A stretch of DNA of 24,189 nucleotides from Chloromonas sp. AAM2 (GCA_004335635.1 QAXH01003692.1:1-24189); one strand, 5' to 3'. Shown: positions 9,268-21,100, counted from the stretch's first letter. Translations and numbers: made by a program. The notes: generated by a model from the sequence alone, not told the origin.

Positions 9268-11558
9268 TCAAGACTGTTGCTGTTTGAGGTCCAGCAAGCC
9301 GACCACCATGTCGCTGTCTTGTGTGCCCGTGGCTATAACCACCCCCTCCGGCCGAGCGCGTGAGAGCGCGGTGGCCAGTGCCTTCTCAACCTCGACTTGT
9401 GCCGCTGGGGGCTCCAGAGGTACCACTGTCTCAATACGATGCAGGTCAACCAAGCCCTTGGGAGAGAAACTGCAGGAGCGAGCATGTGCACGGGTTGCCA
9501 TGGCTGTTAGACATGACACTGATGCCGATGCCTGATAACAAGCACCGTTTGGCAGTGTCATGAACTACTTGGGACGGTGAAGGTGCGTGTTACGGCTGGC
9601 AGCAGCCAACCATGTGAGCTAAACGGGATCGAGATTCCAGGGCAGCAATAGCAGCATCTGCAATGCAACCTGGCCTGACTTGCTCAAAGTCTTTCTTTGA
9701 CGGTACCCTTTCTCCAACCTGCCTACCCCAACTCACCCATACGTGAACAACAGATCCAACTGGTATGGCGGCGTGTAGACGGGAGGCGGCTTGCCCGTTG
9801 GCGTGCGCACGAATAACCGTCGCAGCATCGCCCAGACCGCAGCACCCCTAAAACAATCGCAGCACAAGCCAGGTACTTGAACCCTCAGGGCAAGGTGGTG
9901 CACACAGCTCATGTGAGTGTCGGGTCGGTGTTGGCTGCGCATGGACCGACAGGAATAGGAAGCATACACGCTGTGGAATTGCCATGCCAGATCCTATCAA
10001 TGCCTTGCCATCCAGGAATTGCCGTGCATTGACTGCTGTCGAATTCATATCTGTACACGACTTTGTGCTGGTAATAGTAGTTTTGTATGTGGAAGTGAGC
10101 GGCCCGCCTGACAGTAACCCCAGCTGGGCACGAGCCTGCCACACTTTGATACTGTTTGAACTCACCTGGGCACAACCGTGACGGTACAGCGCGCTCTGAG
10201 CATTCCATGACACGGTGACCACAACCGAGTGATGCCTAGCGAGCAGTCACTGCGGGCAAGCGGGCCAGGCCACACATGTGACACACCCATTTGTGAGGCT
10301 GGCTGCCAAACCTGGTGTGACAATGTGACGACAGAGTGAGATAAAGACTACAACTGTGGCTACATATCGACACCTGCGCCCTCTGAACTATATGCATGTT
10401 TTCAGGCCTCTTTTTGGGTCTAACGAGGTCTGCTGTCAGGATAGCACTTCGAGGGGTGGTACTATCCAGGTGTGTCGAAATCCCCTTCACTTGTAGGTTG
10501 GACAGGCTGGAAAACCTCCCCTCATGTGACACACCGCTTGGACATGCATTGCAAAGGGTGAACAAGGTCCACAACACCTCCAGCAAGATGAAAATTCATA
10601 GGTTGTTTCATGCTCCCATGGTCTCATTTTAATCACATCACATGCGTGTTGATGATTGCCGCCATCATTGAGTTGGCCATTGAACATGCGCATGCTCATA
10701 CCAAAGCGGGATCCACAACGCACGGTGATGCATCCAGCAAGATGATGGCACGAGCTGAGGGCACATGGGCTGATATACAAATTGGCTTTACGGGTGTGCA
10801 TGTCACAGAGTGTAAAGCCACCCTGCATGATCCTGGCTAAAGTATGCATTCGGGCGCCTCAACTCTGCCCTTTGCGTCACAGCCTGCCTGTCCATGTGAT
10901 TGAAATTCCTTCTAATTTCTGACTTTGGCTGGAACCACATGGCAATGCCAACAACTGTGTATAAAAGTGTGTGTTTGTACAAACTGTGGCATGTGACGTG
11001 TACGAGTTGAACCGGATCTTCTACATGTGCGCTGTGCTCGGCATGTACCTGAATAAGACACGTACTGCCACCCGCATGCACGCCAGCGCCCACAGGTAGG
11101 CCGAGAGTGTGGTCAACTGAAGCATGGGTGATTCGAATATCAAGTTCTGCTGGTAGATGCTAGCAGTTGGCCTTCTTTGAAACACCTGCAAGCACCACCA
11201 GCGACATCAGTGGTTACGATGCTGGCATATGAGATTAGTGGCCCAGCATGCGCATGGCCCTCTGCTGCTTTCGCATAAGCTGGCTGCATACTGCATGGAA
11301 GCCAGCGACGTCTGGTCTCCCAACTGCCCGTCTCCGCTGCAGCATGAGCAGAGTGCGCACCGCAGGCAAATCCTCACGAAGGCAGTCAATGGCCCTGCCA
11401 AAATTGACCTCAAACTCCTTGTCCGAAGGGTGCGGTGACTGCGGCGGTCTTGCTCGCGTGACGCATCGCCGCAATTCGCTGGCCCCAATAGACCGTGGAT
11501 CGCAAGCGATGCTCACAACTCTTTGTGCACTGTGATGTAGCAGCGACGCCATGTTCAT
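9268..11558 (-). CDS. DUF2358 / NTF2-like protein, probably plastid-targeted (5 exons)
   Basis: Exons in transcript order: 11558-11361, 11185-11049, 10249-10166, 9847-9737, 9469-9268; 243 residues, all GT-AG, phases 0, 2, 2, 2. Residues 1-40 are rich in Ser, Ala and Arg with few acids, as in a chloroplast transit peptide (inference). Residues 51-86 carry the family signature: VNFGRAIDCLREDLPAVF, then SIYQQNLIFESP, then an L-x-A-Y segment. The middle exons encode an Arg-rich beta region (RARCTVTVVPRGA). The last exon reads FTYGFSPKGLVDLHRIETVVPLEPP, resembling the family's closing 'G-L-I-x-x-H' strand. DUF2358 proteins are NTF2-like, found in plants, algae and cyanobacteria, and have no established reaction. 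The start at 11558 is the first ATG of the open frame; a second ATG follows two codons later. The family call rests on motif memory, and the short third exon (84 nt) is the least certain. Confidence 0.7.
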
Positions 11559-12408
11559 ATGTATTGTTGAGCGGTCCGCTGCGCTTGCTTTTGGTGCGGA
11601 ATCCCTTTTCCTCACACTTACGCCCAGCAGCGACTGTGGAGCCGCATCGCTCTCATTATCGCCACAGACCACAACCAATGCCAGCAAGATTATTGATGCC
11701 AGCGGGTCAAGTCCGGTGCATCAAAAACCTAGCTCGCAGCAGAGCCTGGTTCGCACAAGCACAGCTGTTCACACACAACTTGTTGAGCTTGATGAACTCG
11801 TTCCTAACCTGTTTCTGGGGCAATCGCATCTGCGATCCAGGCCTGACACAGACACAGCCACAGCATTGCCTCACGTGTGGCGAGGTCGAGTTCCCACCCT
11901 GTTTTCAAGGGTTGACGTCCACGCAATTTGAAAGCGTTGACGATTGGCGATGATGAGTGGTCTACGTCTACAGCCCCAAGCTTAGGGTACCAGTAGCATC
12001 AGCCACTGATGCGGGACTGCTGCTGCGAAAGGGCAAACCAAAATGCGAACGTGCATGGGCAGCACCATAGGGCATGCGTCGGCCAGTCACCCGGTTAACA
12101 TGCTCTTCCAACAGCTAGCTAAGGCCAGTCATGTTGGCAGCCGTCCTCAGTCTGCATCACATCAGGAAGGACGTTTGTACGTACTGGCATCGACCCAGCC
12201 GGCTACCCATGCGAGTCGTACAGATGCTATGCTACAGAATATTTACATTGCATTTTTAGATTGCAAACTGAACTGAGTGGTGGCCTGTCTGGGACGAAGC
12301 GGCCAAGGGGGCCAAAGTGGGTTTGATACCACTCCAGCTTGCCAAAAAAAAGGCTTCTTGTGGCAGGCTGACACGCGCACTCAGTGTTGGCGTCACAGGT
12401 CCTAAGGC

Positions 12409-13038
12409 CAGAACTGGCAAACTTCTTTTCTCATGGCTTCATGACATGACTGGCCATTGAGATGATACGAAGGGTTGAAGGTGTCCCTTGCGACTGCGCA
12501 ATGGCCATATTGGAGAGGACTGACAACATGTTCACTGCTCTCCAAAGACCGCACAACTGCTGTCGCATCCTGTTCCAACCACTGGATGCATGCAGGACAG
12601 CAACGCCATCACTACCTCTCAAACCTGCCATCAATGCCTCTGCGAATTGAAATTCACGTAGGACGAGATGTGATGGGGCGGCCACTGACTGTCACGTGGA
12701 AGTTGCAGAGCGCAAGGAGACTGCACAGCACATGGATTGCGCCTGGTCTGTCTGGTATTGCAAGGAGAGAGTGCACACCATGAAGCACGTTCAACGCAAA
12801 TATCAACTATTTTCGCAAATTGCAAGAACTGGAAAACTGGTCCACAATTCTCAGGTCACAACCAACACAGTTCTCGGGTCAAGCTCATGAGGGGTTGGTG
12901 TCATCAGACAGACTGAGGACCAGTAGGATTTATGTCATCAACAGTGTTCACTGCTCATCCCTCAGCCTTCGTCTCAGATCCTGTACATAGCCGGCACAAG
13001 CAGCCTCAGAACTGTCCCAGAACTGGCAAACTTCTTTT
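12409..13038 (+). repeat. 21-bp direct repeat pair
   Basis: The 21 bases at 12409-12429 (CAGAACTGGCAAACTTCTTT plus T) recur exactly at 13018-13038. The flanks do not align further, so this is not evidence for LTRs. Confidence 0.7.
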
Positions 13039-13366
13039 TCTTTTTTGTAAAAGTTTCTCCTAGTCAAGGGGAATCTGGCCGTGTCAGCAAGGGCCCTTGT
13101 GGCCATCATCCCATCTGGTCTGAACTGATTGGTCTCCATAGTATGACCAGGGGTTGCTTGTATACCCTTTGTGTTTTGCACTTCAAATGAGAAGGCCTCA
13201 GTGATTCTGAGTCAGGCAGCCAACATTCGAGGCAGTCGGCCTGACCACGTTTTGACATGCGTGTAGGCTGAGTTTCCAAACTGCAAGAGGTAGGGATAGG
13301 GATGTTTGGCCTAACAGAGGCCGAGCATATCCAGCACTGCAACCCTTTGTGGGCTACGCAATGGGC

Positions 13367-13942
13367 TTAAAGGCTTTGGGAGTCATACTGATTTGGGGGT
13401 TGCTGTGGGGCAGACAGGGTCAGAAAGCTGGTAATCATGCGGGTCAAGTTAATGCCTCGCACTAGGGCGGAGGACGTCACTTCTGCCCGCAGAGGGACCA
13501 TCTGCATCGCTAGCACTATCCGGAAGGCTGGAGTTTCAACAGGGCGAACCTTGTTGCCATTGGAACGCTCAGCCCCATGCAACACCGACACGGCTGGACG
13601 TCGAGGGTTGTAGTACCAACGGTACCAGGAACATGTGAGTGCCGCGATGGTGGGTTTGGGGAGTGTGCCATAGTGCGCGCGCAGCCGAGCTAGAACCAAC
13701 CGTCTGGTGAAGCGGCTTGTGCGTGACGTGGAACGGGTGCTTGGACGGGCTGTGCCCAGGCGGCGTCCAAGGTACAACTGAGTTCGTCCAAGGTGGCTGA
13801 TTGTTGCAAGTGCTGAGGACGCGTGTGTGCATTTGATTGGGCATGTTCTGGCCGAGTGACAGATCACGAACAATATCGTAGCCCCAACAGCAGTGACTTT
13901 GCTCGTTTCAAATGTTCTTGCTCGTGAATGCTGCTCGGCCAT
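13367..13942 (-). CDS. Unrecognised 191-codon open frame, doubtful
   Basis: This is the longest minus-strand frame in the gene-poor stretch. It is Arg/Ser/Thr-rich in the first half (LGRRLGTARPSTRSTSRTSR), more ordinary in the second (ETPAFRIVLAMQMVPLRAEV). I recognise no domain, signal peptide or membrane segment. A frame this long can arise by chance once or less in a window of this size, so it may be noise or a decayed mobile element. Confidence 0.15.
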   Translation of the reverse strand: MAEQHSRARTFETSKVTAVGATILFVICHSARTCPIKCTHASSALATISHLGRTQLYLGRRLGTARPSTRSTSRTSRFTRRLVLARLRAHYGTLPKPTIAALTCSWYRWYYNPRRPAVSVLHGAERSNGNKVRPVETPAFRIVLAMQMVPLRAEVTSSALVRGINLTRMITSFLTLSAPQQPPNQYDSQSL

Positions 13943-14439
13943 GTTGCCCTGCTGCTCCTGCTTCTGATGCCGTGATGTTTGTGCTAATGCCCTCTTTCTG
14001 CAGGAACTGCCCTGTTTACTGCTATTCTGCAGAAGCTTTGTTTCATGTTCGCGTCACAGCCCAGTCACAGCCGTCATTGCCTTTCACTCTTCACAAGAGG
14101 GGAGGGATTCCAGCCCGTCCAACCTACATGTGACGGGGATTGCGACACACCAGGATAGTCATGGTGGTGGCCAACGCCTCGAGGTGCTATCCTGACCGCA
14201 TCGTGTGGGTACAGGAAAGCTAAAGACCAGGCCGATCCGATCGCTTCCAAAGCGTGCCAGTGTGACTCTAAAGCTTGATGTCCCGTGGGTTGTACCAGGG
14301 CCCAAAGCCGTCCAGCTCTGGGAACGTTGGGTGCCACAGCACTTGAAAAAGCACGTCTAGGCCTGTACTCAGCACCAGCCTAATAAGAGCCTCCTGTTTA
14401 TGCCTATGCTGCGATGTTTGAACGGAAGCTCTGGTTGTT

Positions 14440-15069
14440 GTGTGCCGCAACCAGTCCAAGGTTGTGGATGTGTGCAGCGCTCCTAAAACTCATGCAAACG
14501 ATTTATTAACAAACACATCAAGAGAAAGCAATGCCAAAGATGCGCGATCGTATGCTTTACAGCATTGGCGTTGCATCCGTACCAAGCGAATGTCCGAACC
14601 AAGCAGCCCTAACCTAACTAGTGGCCGGTGCATCACGACACAGATACCACTTCCTTCCGTGATGCTGGTGAAACGATTTGCACAGGCTTCTCAAAGCGTG
14701 CTCAGCTCCTGCAGGGCCCTGTTCAGGCATTACAACAATTGCCGCTGCAGCGCCCCTGCTCGTCGCGCCCACTTCGTTGCCATGAGAAAAAAGGCTAACG
14801 CAAGCACCGGGCAGCTCGTCAGCAGCCCATCCGCAGAGGCATATGCCTGCCTAGTCACAAACTACACTAAACAAACAGCTGTTTTTCATGGCTATTGCCC
14901 CTCCAGTACTTGGCTTCAAACCAGCCAGCCTCCAACACCTTGCTCCCTCCTTCCCGGGCCTACTCGGCCAGCCTCCAACACCTTCGGAGACTCGCTCATC
15001 AAAACCACAGGCACAAACATGGACACAAACGCTCCTCCTCTCTGTCTAACATCCATTATCCCCAGCTAG
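14440..15069 (+). CDS. Unrecognised 209-codon open frame antisense to the dynamin 3' UTR, doubtful
   Basis: A plus-strand frame rich in Ser, Thr, Pro and Cys, with no recognised domain. It lies opposite the expected 3' UTR of the dynamin-related gene and includes an internal repeat. The composition looks like translated non-coding DNA. It is most likely a chance frame. Confidence 0.12.
   Translation: MCRNQSKVVDVCSAPKTHANDLLTNTSRESNAKDARSYALQHWRCIRTKRMSEPSSPNLTSGRCITTQIPLPSVMLVKRFAQASQSVLSSCRALFRHYNNCRCSAPARRAHFVAMRKKANASTGQLVSSPSAEAYACLVTNYTKQTAVFHGYCPSSTWLQTSQPPTPCSLLPGPTRPASNTFGDSLIKTTGTNMDTNAPPLCLTSIIPS
14730..14734 (-). terminator. Candidate poly(A) signal TGTAA for the dynamin-related gene
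   Basis: This is the nearest minus-strand TGTAA that I found downstream of the dynamin stop at 15140, giving a 3' UTR of about 0.4 kb. Another TGTAA lies near 14555. Confidence 0.45.
14924..14984 (+). repeat. 18-bp direct repeat pair, 43 bp apart
   Basis: GCCAGCCTCCAACACCTT occurs at 14924-14941 and at 14967-14984, in the presumed dynamin 3' UTR or just beside it. No function is apparent. Confidence 0.75.
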
Positions 15070-15139
15070 CAGACACCAACTATCAAATCCATTCACCGAC
15101 TTGAGACATTGCAACCTTCCTCTGCAAACCCTGCTCTTT

Positions 15140-18100
15140 TCAGCTAGCTGATCCTGCAATCATAGTAGGTTCGTTCATGCCCGTGAGCGATGCAGTGGCC
15201 ACAGACGCTATCCGTGCAGCCGCCATCATGGAAGGGTGTCGCTCCAAGTGAGGCCCCCTCTCGCCCAGATGAGATTCATGGCCGAAGGAGGACAGGCTGA
15301 TGCCGTAGCCAGGGGCATGCATGCCAGGCCCTGAGCCAGATAGAGATAAAGACTGCATGGAGGAGGGGCTCGGGCCGAGCACTGTGGGCCCGGTGGCGGC
15401 GCCCAACTCGCCAGGCAGCGCCTCTAACGCTTGCATCGCCGCCTGCACAGGCCAAAGAATGACCATGCAGAAGTTGTATAATGATGGATGAGAACGTGAA
15501 GCAAGGCGTCTAGCATTCATGCAAATGCAAGTCCTGCATTGTCTGTTTCACAATCTTGTCTTCAGGTTTCCACTGGCAATTGCACAGTGACTGGACCGTT
15601 ACACTCACTGACGGGTTGACCAAAATTAAGTGGATTCCAGGGTGCATACGCCTGGGCAGGCTTGCATATCGACACGCCAGCATCAGCAAATACATACCAA
15701 CATGCTGGCGGCCCAATGAAGTAACACAGCATCACGACTTGCCACCTGGCAGAACACAGCTCCGTGTGCTTCTGCACCCTCAGTTGCCAGCCGCATGTGC
15801 CACCCCGTCCCCTTGCCCTTGGTGAACAAACCAAGTTGGTACGTCTGGGCAGGCTTGCACACCAACATGCCAGTGGCCCCAGCCCTTACTGCACCAGCTG
15901 TGCCTTTGTGTCCCCACCTGCATTTCCACTCTGCCCTTCTTGACCCGTGGTCGCCCAGAACCCAGCCACTTGCCAGTTGTTTGAGCCCGTACTGCACCCC
16001 AGCTTTCCCTGCATAGCCCCACCTGCAGCGCCGACAGCGCCTCTTGCGCCACCTTGCGCTGCGCCACGATGTCCTCCTTCTCACCCAGCAGCGCGTCAAG
16101 GAGGTCCTCCCTGAAGAAAACATCATGAAAAACATAACGAAAGCAGCACTTCAAGTGGCCATGCGAGCACCAGCGCACCTACTGGGTAACGTGAACCCTG
16201 GGTTAAGGTAAGGCAGCAGCAACAGCATGGATGCGTACAAGAGCAGCCAGCCCCACAAACAAGTAGGAGGGCAATGAACCATGGCGTGAAATGTACGCAC
16301 TGAACAGGTCAAGTGGCAGCAACAGGTCTCATTGCAGTTGCTGAGTAGCATACAAGCGCACAGCCCTTGGTGCAAGTATGCGCGCCCTCCTTGAGGACTC
16401 AAGCTGGCCCCCAGTCCAGTTAAACTCCAACCACACCACCAGCCAGGACCCTGTCTTACTTGTACAACTGCTGGATGAGGTGTTGTTGCAAGCCCCTCTT
16501 GGTGTTGTTGACCATAAAGTGCATAATGGCCTTGGGCACCGCATCAGCCAGATTGCGCCGCACAATTGCGAAGTAACTGTCAACCAACCGCCGAATAACC
16601 TCCACCTCCACTTCCTCTTGCTCCGTCCTAGGCAGCCCCACTCTATCCCCGCCATTGCTTGCCCCGCCCGCCCCGCCGCCCGGCCCCAACGGGGACCGTT
16701 CCCCGCCCACGCCACTGCCGTTTGCACCTAGCGGCCGCTCGCCGCCCTTGCTGAACCAAGAAAACCAGGAGTGGGAGGTTGGGTTTGTGCCTGACGAGCC
16801 TGAGTTGCCTGAGCCTAGGTGCAGCACGTCGTCCGAGGTGTGGCTGTGGTGCAGCCCGTAGCCGCTGTCGCTGCGCCGCCGGGTGCGTGTGAGCAACTCG
16901 TCAGTGGGGTGGGAGGAGCCCTCGGGGAGGGACTGCAGAGTGGCAGGCAGTGAGAGGCACGGGTTGTCCAGCCTGTTGCTGATCCACTGATACAATCCAC
17001 GCGATATTGGTCGTGATACACGAGCTCACACAACAAACAAGCGCTGCTGCTGGGCAGCACAAAGTATGGCGTGGTGCATGACGTCTGCCTTGCACCACAC
17101 AGAGTGTACAGAGTCACGTGAATTAGTTATTCTAAAACGTGAAAACAGTGTGATTAGCATGAACGTCCCACCTTGACTCGGTGTTCCACCTGCTTTGCAC
17201 TACAAGTGTGCGCGTCACTTTGCCCCGATAACTTCCTGCTGTGCATTTGCACTGGCTCTGCTTGTTCAGGTTTGTTGGCTTGTTGCTCTGACCTGCAAGA
17301 TTGCGCGATCAGGCCTTTCGGGTACGTCAGGATGCCGCTCTTCAGTCAGCCACACACCTTAAGCCCCATGGCCAGTGCCTGTGCCGCTCCTCCCTGCACA
17401 GTGCTGGGTGCCGCACCCCCCTTGTCGCCCGGGTGGCCTGTGAGTGAGTGAGTGAGTGAGTGAGTGAGTGAACGAGTGTCTCTTCACATCTGTATCGTGC
17501 GACAAGTCGAGCAGAAGGTGGCTCAAGCTCCATATAAAGCATCATCACACCCGCACTGCAAAGGACTGGTCCGAAAAGCCGAAATAGGGCTCAGCTAGAC
17601 CAGGCCTAAGCTGAGTCCAATGATTCCCCGTCATCACCTGTGCCCTTGGCCCGGACCCCCGGGGCGGCGCTGGCCGCGGGGGGCGCGGAGGTGGCGGGCG
17701 GCAGGTCCTTGACAGTCAGTTCGGAAGAGTCCTGCACAGGTCAAGCACAGCACAACTGGCTACTCAAACCAGCATGCAGCTGTAAGGGCGTCAACCACAC
17801 CCTGGCAGTCGCGCTAAATGGAAGCACTGTTGCTGTCAGCTGTGCTCTGCATGATAGTCATGCTGAAAAAGAAAGCTAAGCCAGCCAATGTCGCTGTGAG
17901 CTGAGCCCTGCCGTTCGTTTTCGCATCCTTGCCGCAGGAGCCCTGGTGTTCAGCAAACCCTCACTTGACCTGTCTTGTCCCTTCATGGTAAGTGTATCCT
18001 GGACACGACAATATCACAGGCTGATGAGGTGTCACCCGCTCAGCTGTTCACCACTTTCCCCTACAGCTGCCTCGCGTGTCCTAAAGACAGTCGCCTCGTA

Positions 18101-21100
18101 CATTGCCTCACAACGGTATGATATGCCCAAAGCGCAACCATAAGGCTCGACATGAACATCGATGTGTATCTTGGACGCAGTAAAAGCCCGTGCATCATCT
18201 CACCTTCGCCCGCGCTGCGCGGATGCTTCGCTCCTGCATGACTGCCCGTATGGCGCCTCTCCCGCCAATGAAGTCGGGATGGTCGCAGTTGATGAAGTCG
18301 TGCTCGCACTCGAGCAGCGAGCGGATCATCTTCTCCGCGGGCTCGGCACCGCCGCGGATGAAGTTGAGCACGGCTGCCGCCAGCTGCCGCTGAAGCCCTG
18401 GGAACCTGTGAGCAGCATCAACCGCTAATCACTGCACACAGAACATAAACAGTGTTCACCAGCGGGACCTCCATGCATCAAGCGTCAACGCTAGCAAGCC
18501 CAGGCAAGAGACAAGGTTTGATACCGTCCCGACCAACCCATACGCTTGTCCTGTTTGGGCACCACTGCAAACAGTTGTGTCGCTTGAACATGCCCAGGAC
18601 CAGTCTTATAACTAAAAGCTGAACATTTTTTCTCGCCTCAACTCGCCACTCAACCATACCAGGACAGTATTGCACCTGACCCACCAACTCCCTTCCCATG
18701 TCAGGCAACTGGTTCCCCTCCAAATTGCCATGTTTACCGTATCAAAGCACCGCGGGCTGCTTTTGTCTTTGCTCTTTTCCATTCAAATGATAATCAGACC
18801 TGTGCCTGTGCCCATGCGGCCCTCCACTGACCTTGCTATCTCACTGGGGCATGTCTGCTCCGCTATGTGCAGCAGCTCTTCGTAGACTGCATCCTTACAG
18901 CTGACGGCGGGCGGCAGCAGGGCGGCAATGCTGCGCCGCACCAACAGCTCAAAGGGCTCCTGGGGCACAAGCAGGTTGCCTGCGAACATGAAACAGGATT
19001 AGGAATGCAATAAGTTCTTCATGAACAGCAGTGGCGTTTGGAAACTGTAACCTTAGGTATGGAAGGACGAATGAGAAACAGCCTCAACAGTAGGGCGATG
19101 AAGTGAGCCCTTCAGGAACAGCATTGTGGTGTTGTGATCGTCCCGATTCCTGAGGTGCATAACATGCTGTTGAATGCGACTTGAAGGTGCGACTGGCTCT
19201 TCCAATCCAACAGTAGTGTTATGCGCTACAAACTGTCACAGTCCACGCAAACACAAGCATGGCAAGCAAAGACTTTCCGCTCTTGCAGCCACGTGCACGT
19301 CAGGCCGCAGTACAGAACATATGGTTGTACTAGGAACACCCACACACAATCACAACCAAAAGCATTTGTACACCAGAAATGGCGGTGACAGAGGGTGAGT
19401 AAATGAAAGATACAAGACGTGCAAGGCGGACACAACACCTGTCCCCTGCCATGCCGCAACCCATGCTCCACACCTTCCGGTTTCTTAGCTTCAAGCCTCA
19501 CCTGCCACGCCTGTCCCGTTCTTAATGACTGTGAGTATGGCATCGTCGCTGACGTCCTTGACCGGCGTCATGTCGCGCATGGTGCGCCCGAACACCTCGA
19601 CGAAAACGGAACGAATGCGGGCACCCCCTGTCAGCCGCTGAGCAGATAGGTCCTGCAGCCAACCAATGACACACATGCACATGCAACTAACACAACATCT
19701 GCGAGTGTGCAGTGACATATCAAGTTTTGAGGTTTGATCGGCGATAATCATCACTTGCTTTGCCAGAAGAAAAACCTGATATGTCTTGTTTGACGGCACC
19801 CAATCACTGCTCCCCACACATGCCAACTGTTGGACAAACCTGTCGTTGACGAAAGACTGCCCTGATCATTGATACCTAATAATCGATACCTGTTATCTTG
19901 GCCACCACACACTAGGCTTGCCAACAGCGTGTCCGAATTCGTGCGTTCCAGTGCTTGAGAGGCTACCTGCCAAATTGCCTTCTCATCATTGCCTGCCACT
20001 GCGCACCTGGTTCCTCCCTTCCAGCATGGCTGCGAATCTTTCAGAGTACTCGCACAGCAGCTGCAGCAGGTAGGCACCCCGCGCGCTCTTGCTGTCCTCC
20101 CTGAGCAGCAGCAAAGGAGAGCACAAAGCAAAGGTGTACCGGTGCAAAGCACGGTGATGCGTACCGGTGCAGAACCAGTCGTGACAATGTCATCCATATC
20201 ATTGACGTAAACGTACACAAACCTGATATGAACGTACATAAACCTGCCGTACAACTCACAGCTGTCAGGAGCGTGTGTCCAACCCAATCCCAGCAGTCAA
20301 CAAGCAGGGTCTCAAGACCACAGCCCTCCTCAATGTCGTCGCAGCTCAGGGCTAGTGATAAACGCAACAAGCGTTCAGCGCTTCTCACTTGAGTGGTTCA
20401 CCCAGCGCCCTTATCTCCGCCGCTCGCCCCTCCAGTGACTCCGCTATTCCCCGGCGCAGGGCGGGCAGCAGCGAGCGGATGTGCTCCGCCAGCAGCGCGT
20501 TCAGCCTACGGGCGAGGTTGGCCACACCGCACTGAGACAGCACCTCCCGGTAGTCAGGCCGGCTGGAAAAGAAACGCTCCTCAGCCCTGCATTAGGCCAG
20601 GCACGCAAGAACCCAGGGCTGTGAGTGTGTGCGGCATGTGTGGATGCATTGGCAGGCCCAACGAACACATTAGTTTTCTGAACGTTGACGCGAAGCAACG
20701 CTAGAAACAAGCACGTGATGCCTGGATCTCCCTCGGGAGAGTACATGTTGCTACACTCATGTCTGCTCCCAACAAAACTGCAAAAACTAATAAACCGGTA
20801 CCCCATCCCGGTGATCCTGCCCTTTTCCCAGTAGCCCTCCCTGGCTCTTACTTGCGTGCGTTTTCCACGCTCGTTGCCTTGTTGATGTCCTCCTGGCTGC
20901 GGTTGACCACCGCCACGTACCCCAGCCTCAGCGGGATGTGCGCGCCTCTGAGGATGTGTGCGGCGTTGGTGCCCCGGTCCATGATGTCAAGCTTGGTGAG
21001 GACACCTGCAGACGCAGGGGCAAAGGCCTAGCGTGACACAAAGCATCGATGCACACACAAGATTGCAAAGCTGCATCCCCATAACAAGATAAACCAAGAA

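Larger units (their letters stand above)
11559..15139. other. 3.6-kb stretch without a recognisable gene
   Basis: The stretch lies between the 5' end of the DUF2358 gene and the 3' end of the dynamin gene. It should hold the DUF2358 promoter (no TATA box recognised) and the dynamin 3' UTR. The two longest open frames (13367-13942 minus, 14440-15069 plus) are listed separately. A 126-codon plus frame at 11551-11931 overlaps the DUF2358 first exon out of frame and has no family features. No transposon domains or terminal repeats were recognised. Confidence 0.55.

Noticed and set aside
9909..10222. Minus frames around 10160-9910 (QNYYYQHKVVYRYEF and SSNSIKVWQARAQL) as DUF2358 exons
   Set aside because: The segment falls in the intron between exons 10249-10166 and 9847-9737, which join in phase without it.
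10965..11096. Plus-strand frame with VYELNRIFYMCAVLGMYLNKT, just after a TATAAAAG at 10960
   Set aside because: It lies largely opposite the well-supported minus exon 11185-11049 and its following intron. No continuation was found, so it is taken as a shadow and a chance TATA-like site.
11551..11931. Plus-strand 126-codon frame as a gene divergent from DUF2358
   Set aside because: It has no recognised domain and starts opposite the DUF2358 first exon; several frames are open here at once, as expected by chance.
12280..12345. Possible tRNA around GGTTTGATACC
   Set aside because: The T-arm loop would be 8 nt, no A-box or anticodon arm fits, and no acceptor stem pairs.
17290..17340. Minus-strand [15 protein letters not shown] as an extra dynamin exon
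   Set aside because: The gap after the preceding donor is only about 20 nt, too short for an intron, and the intervening sequence has an in-frame stop.
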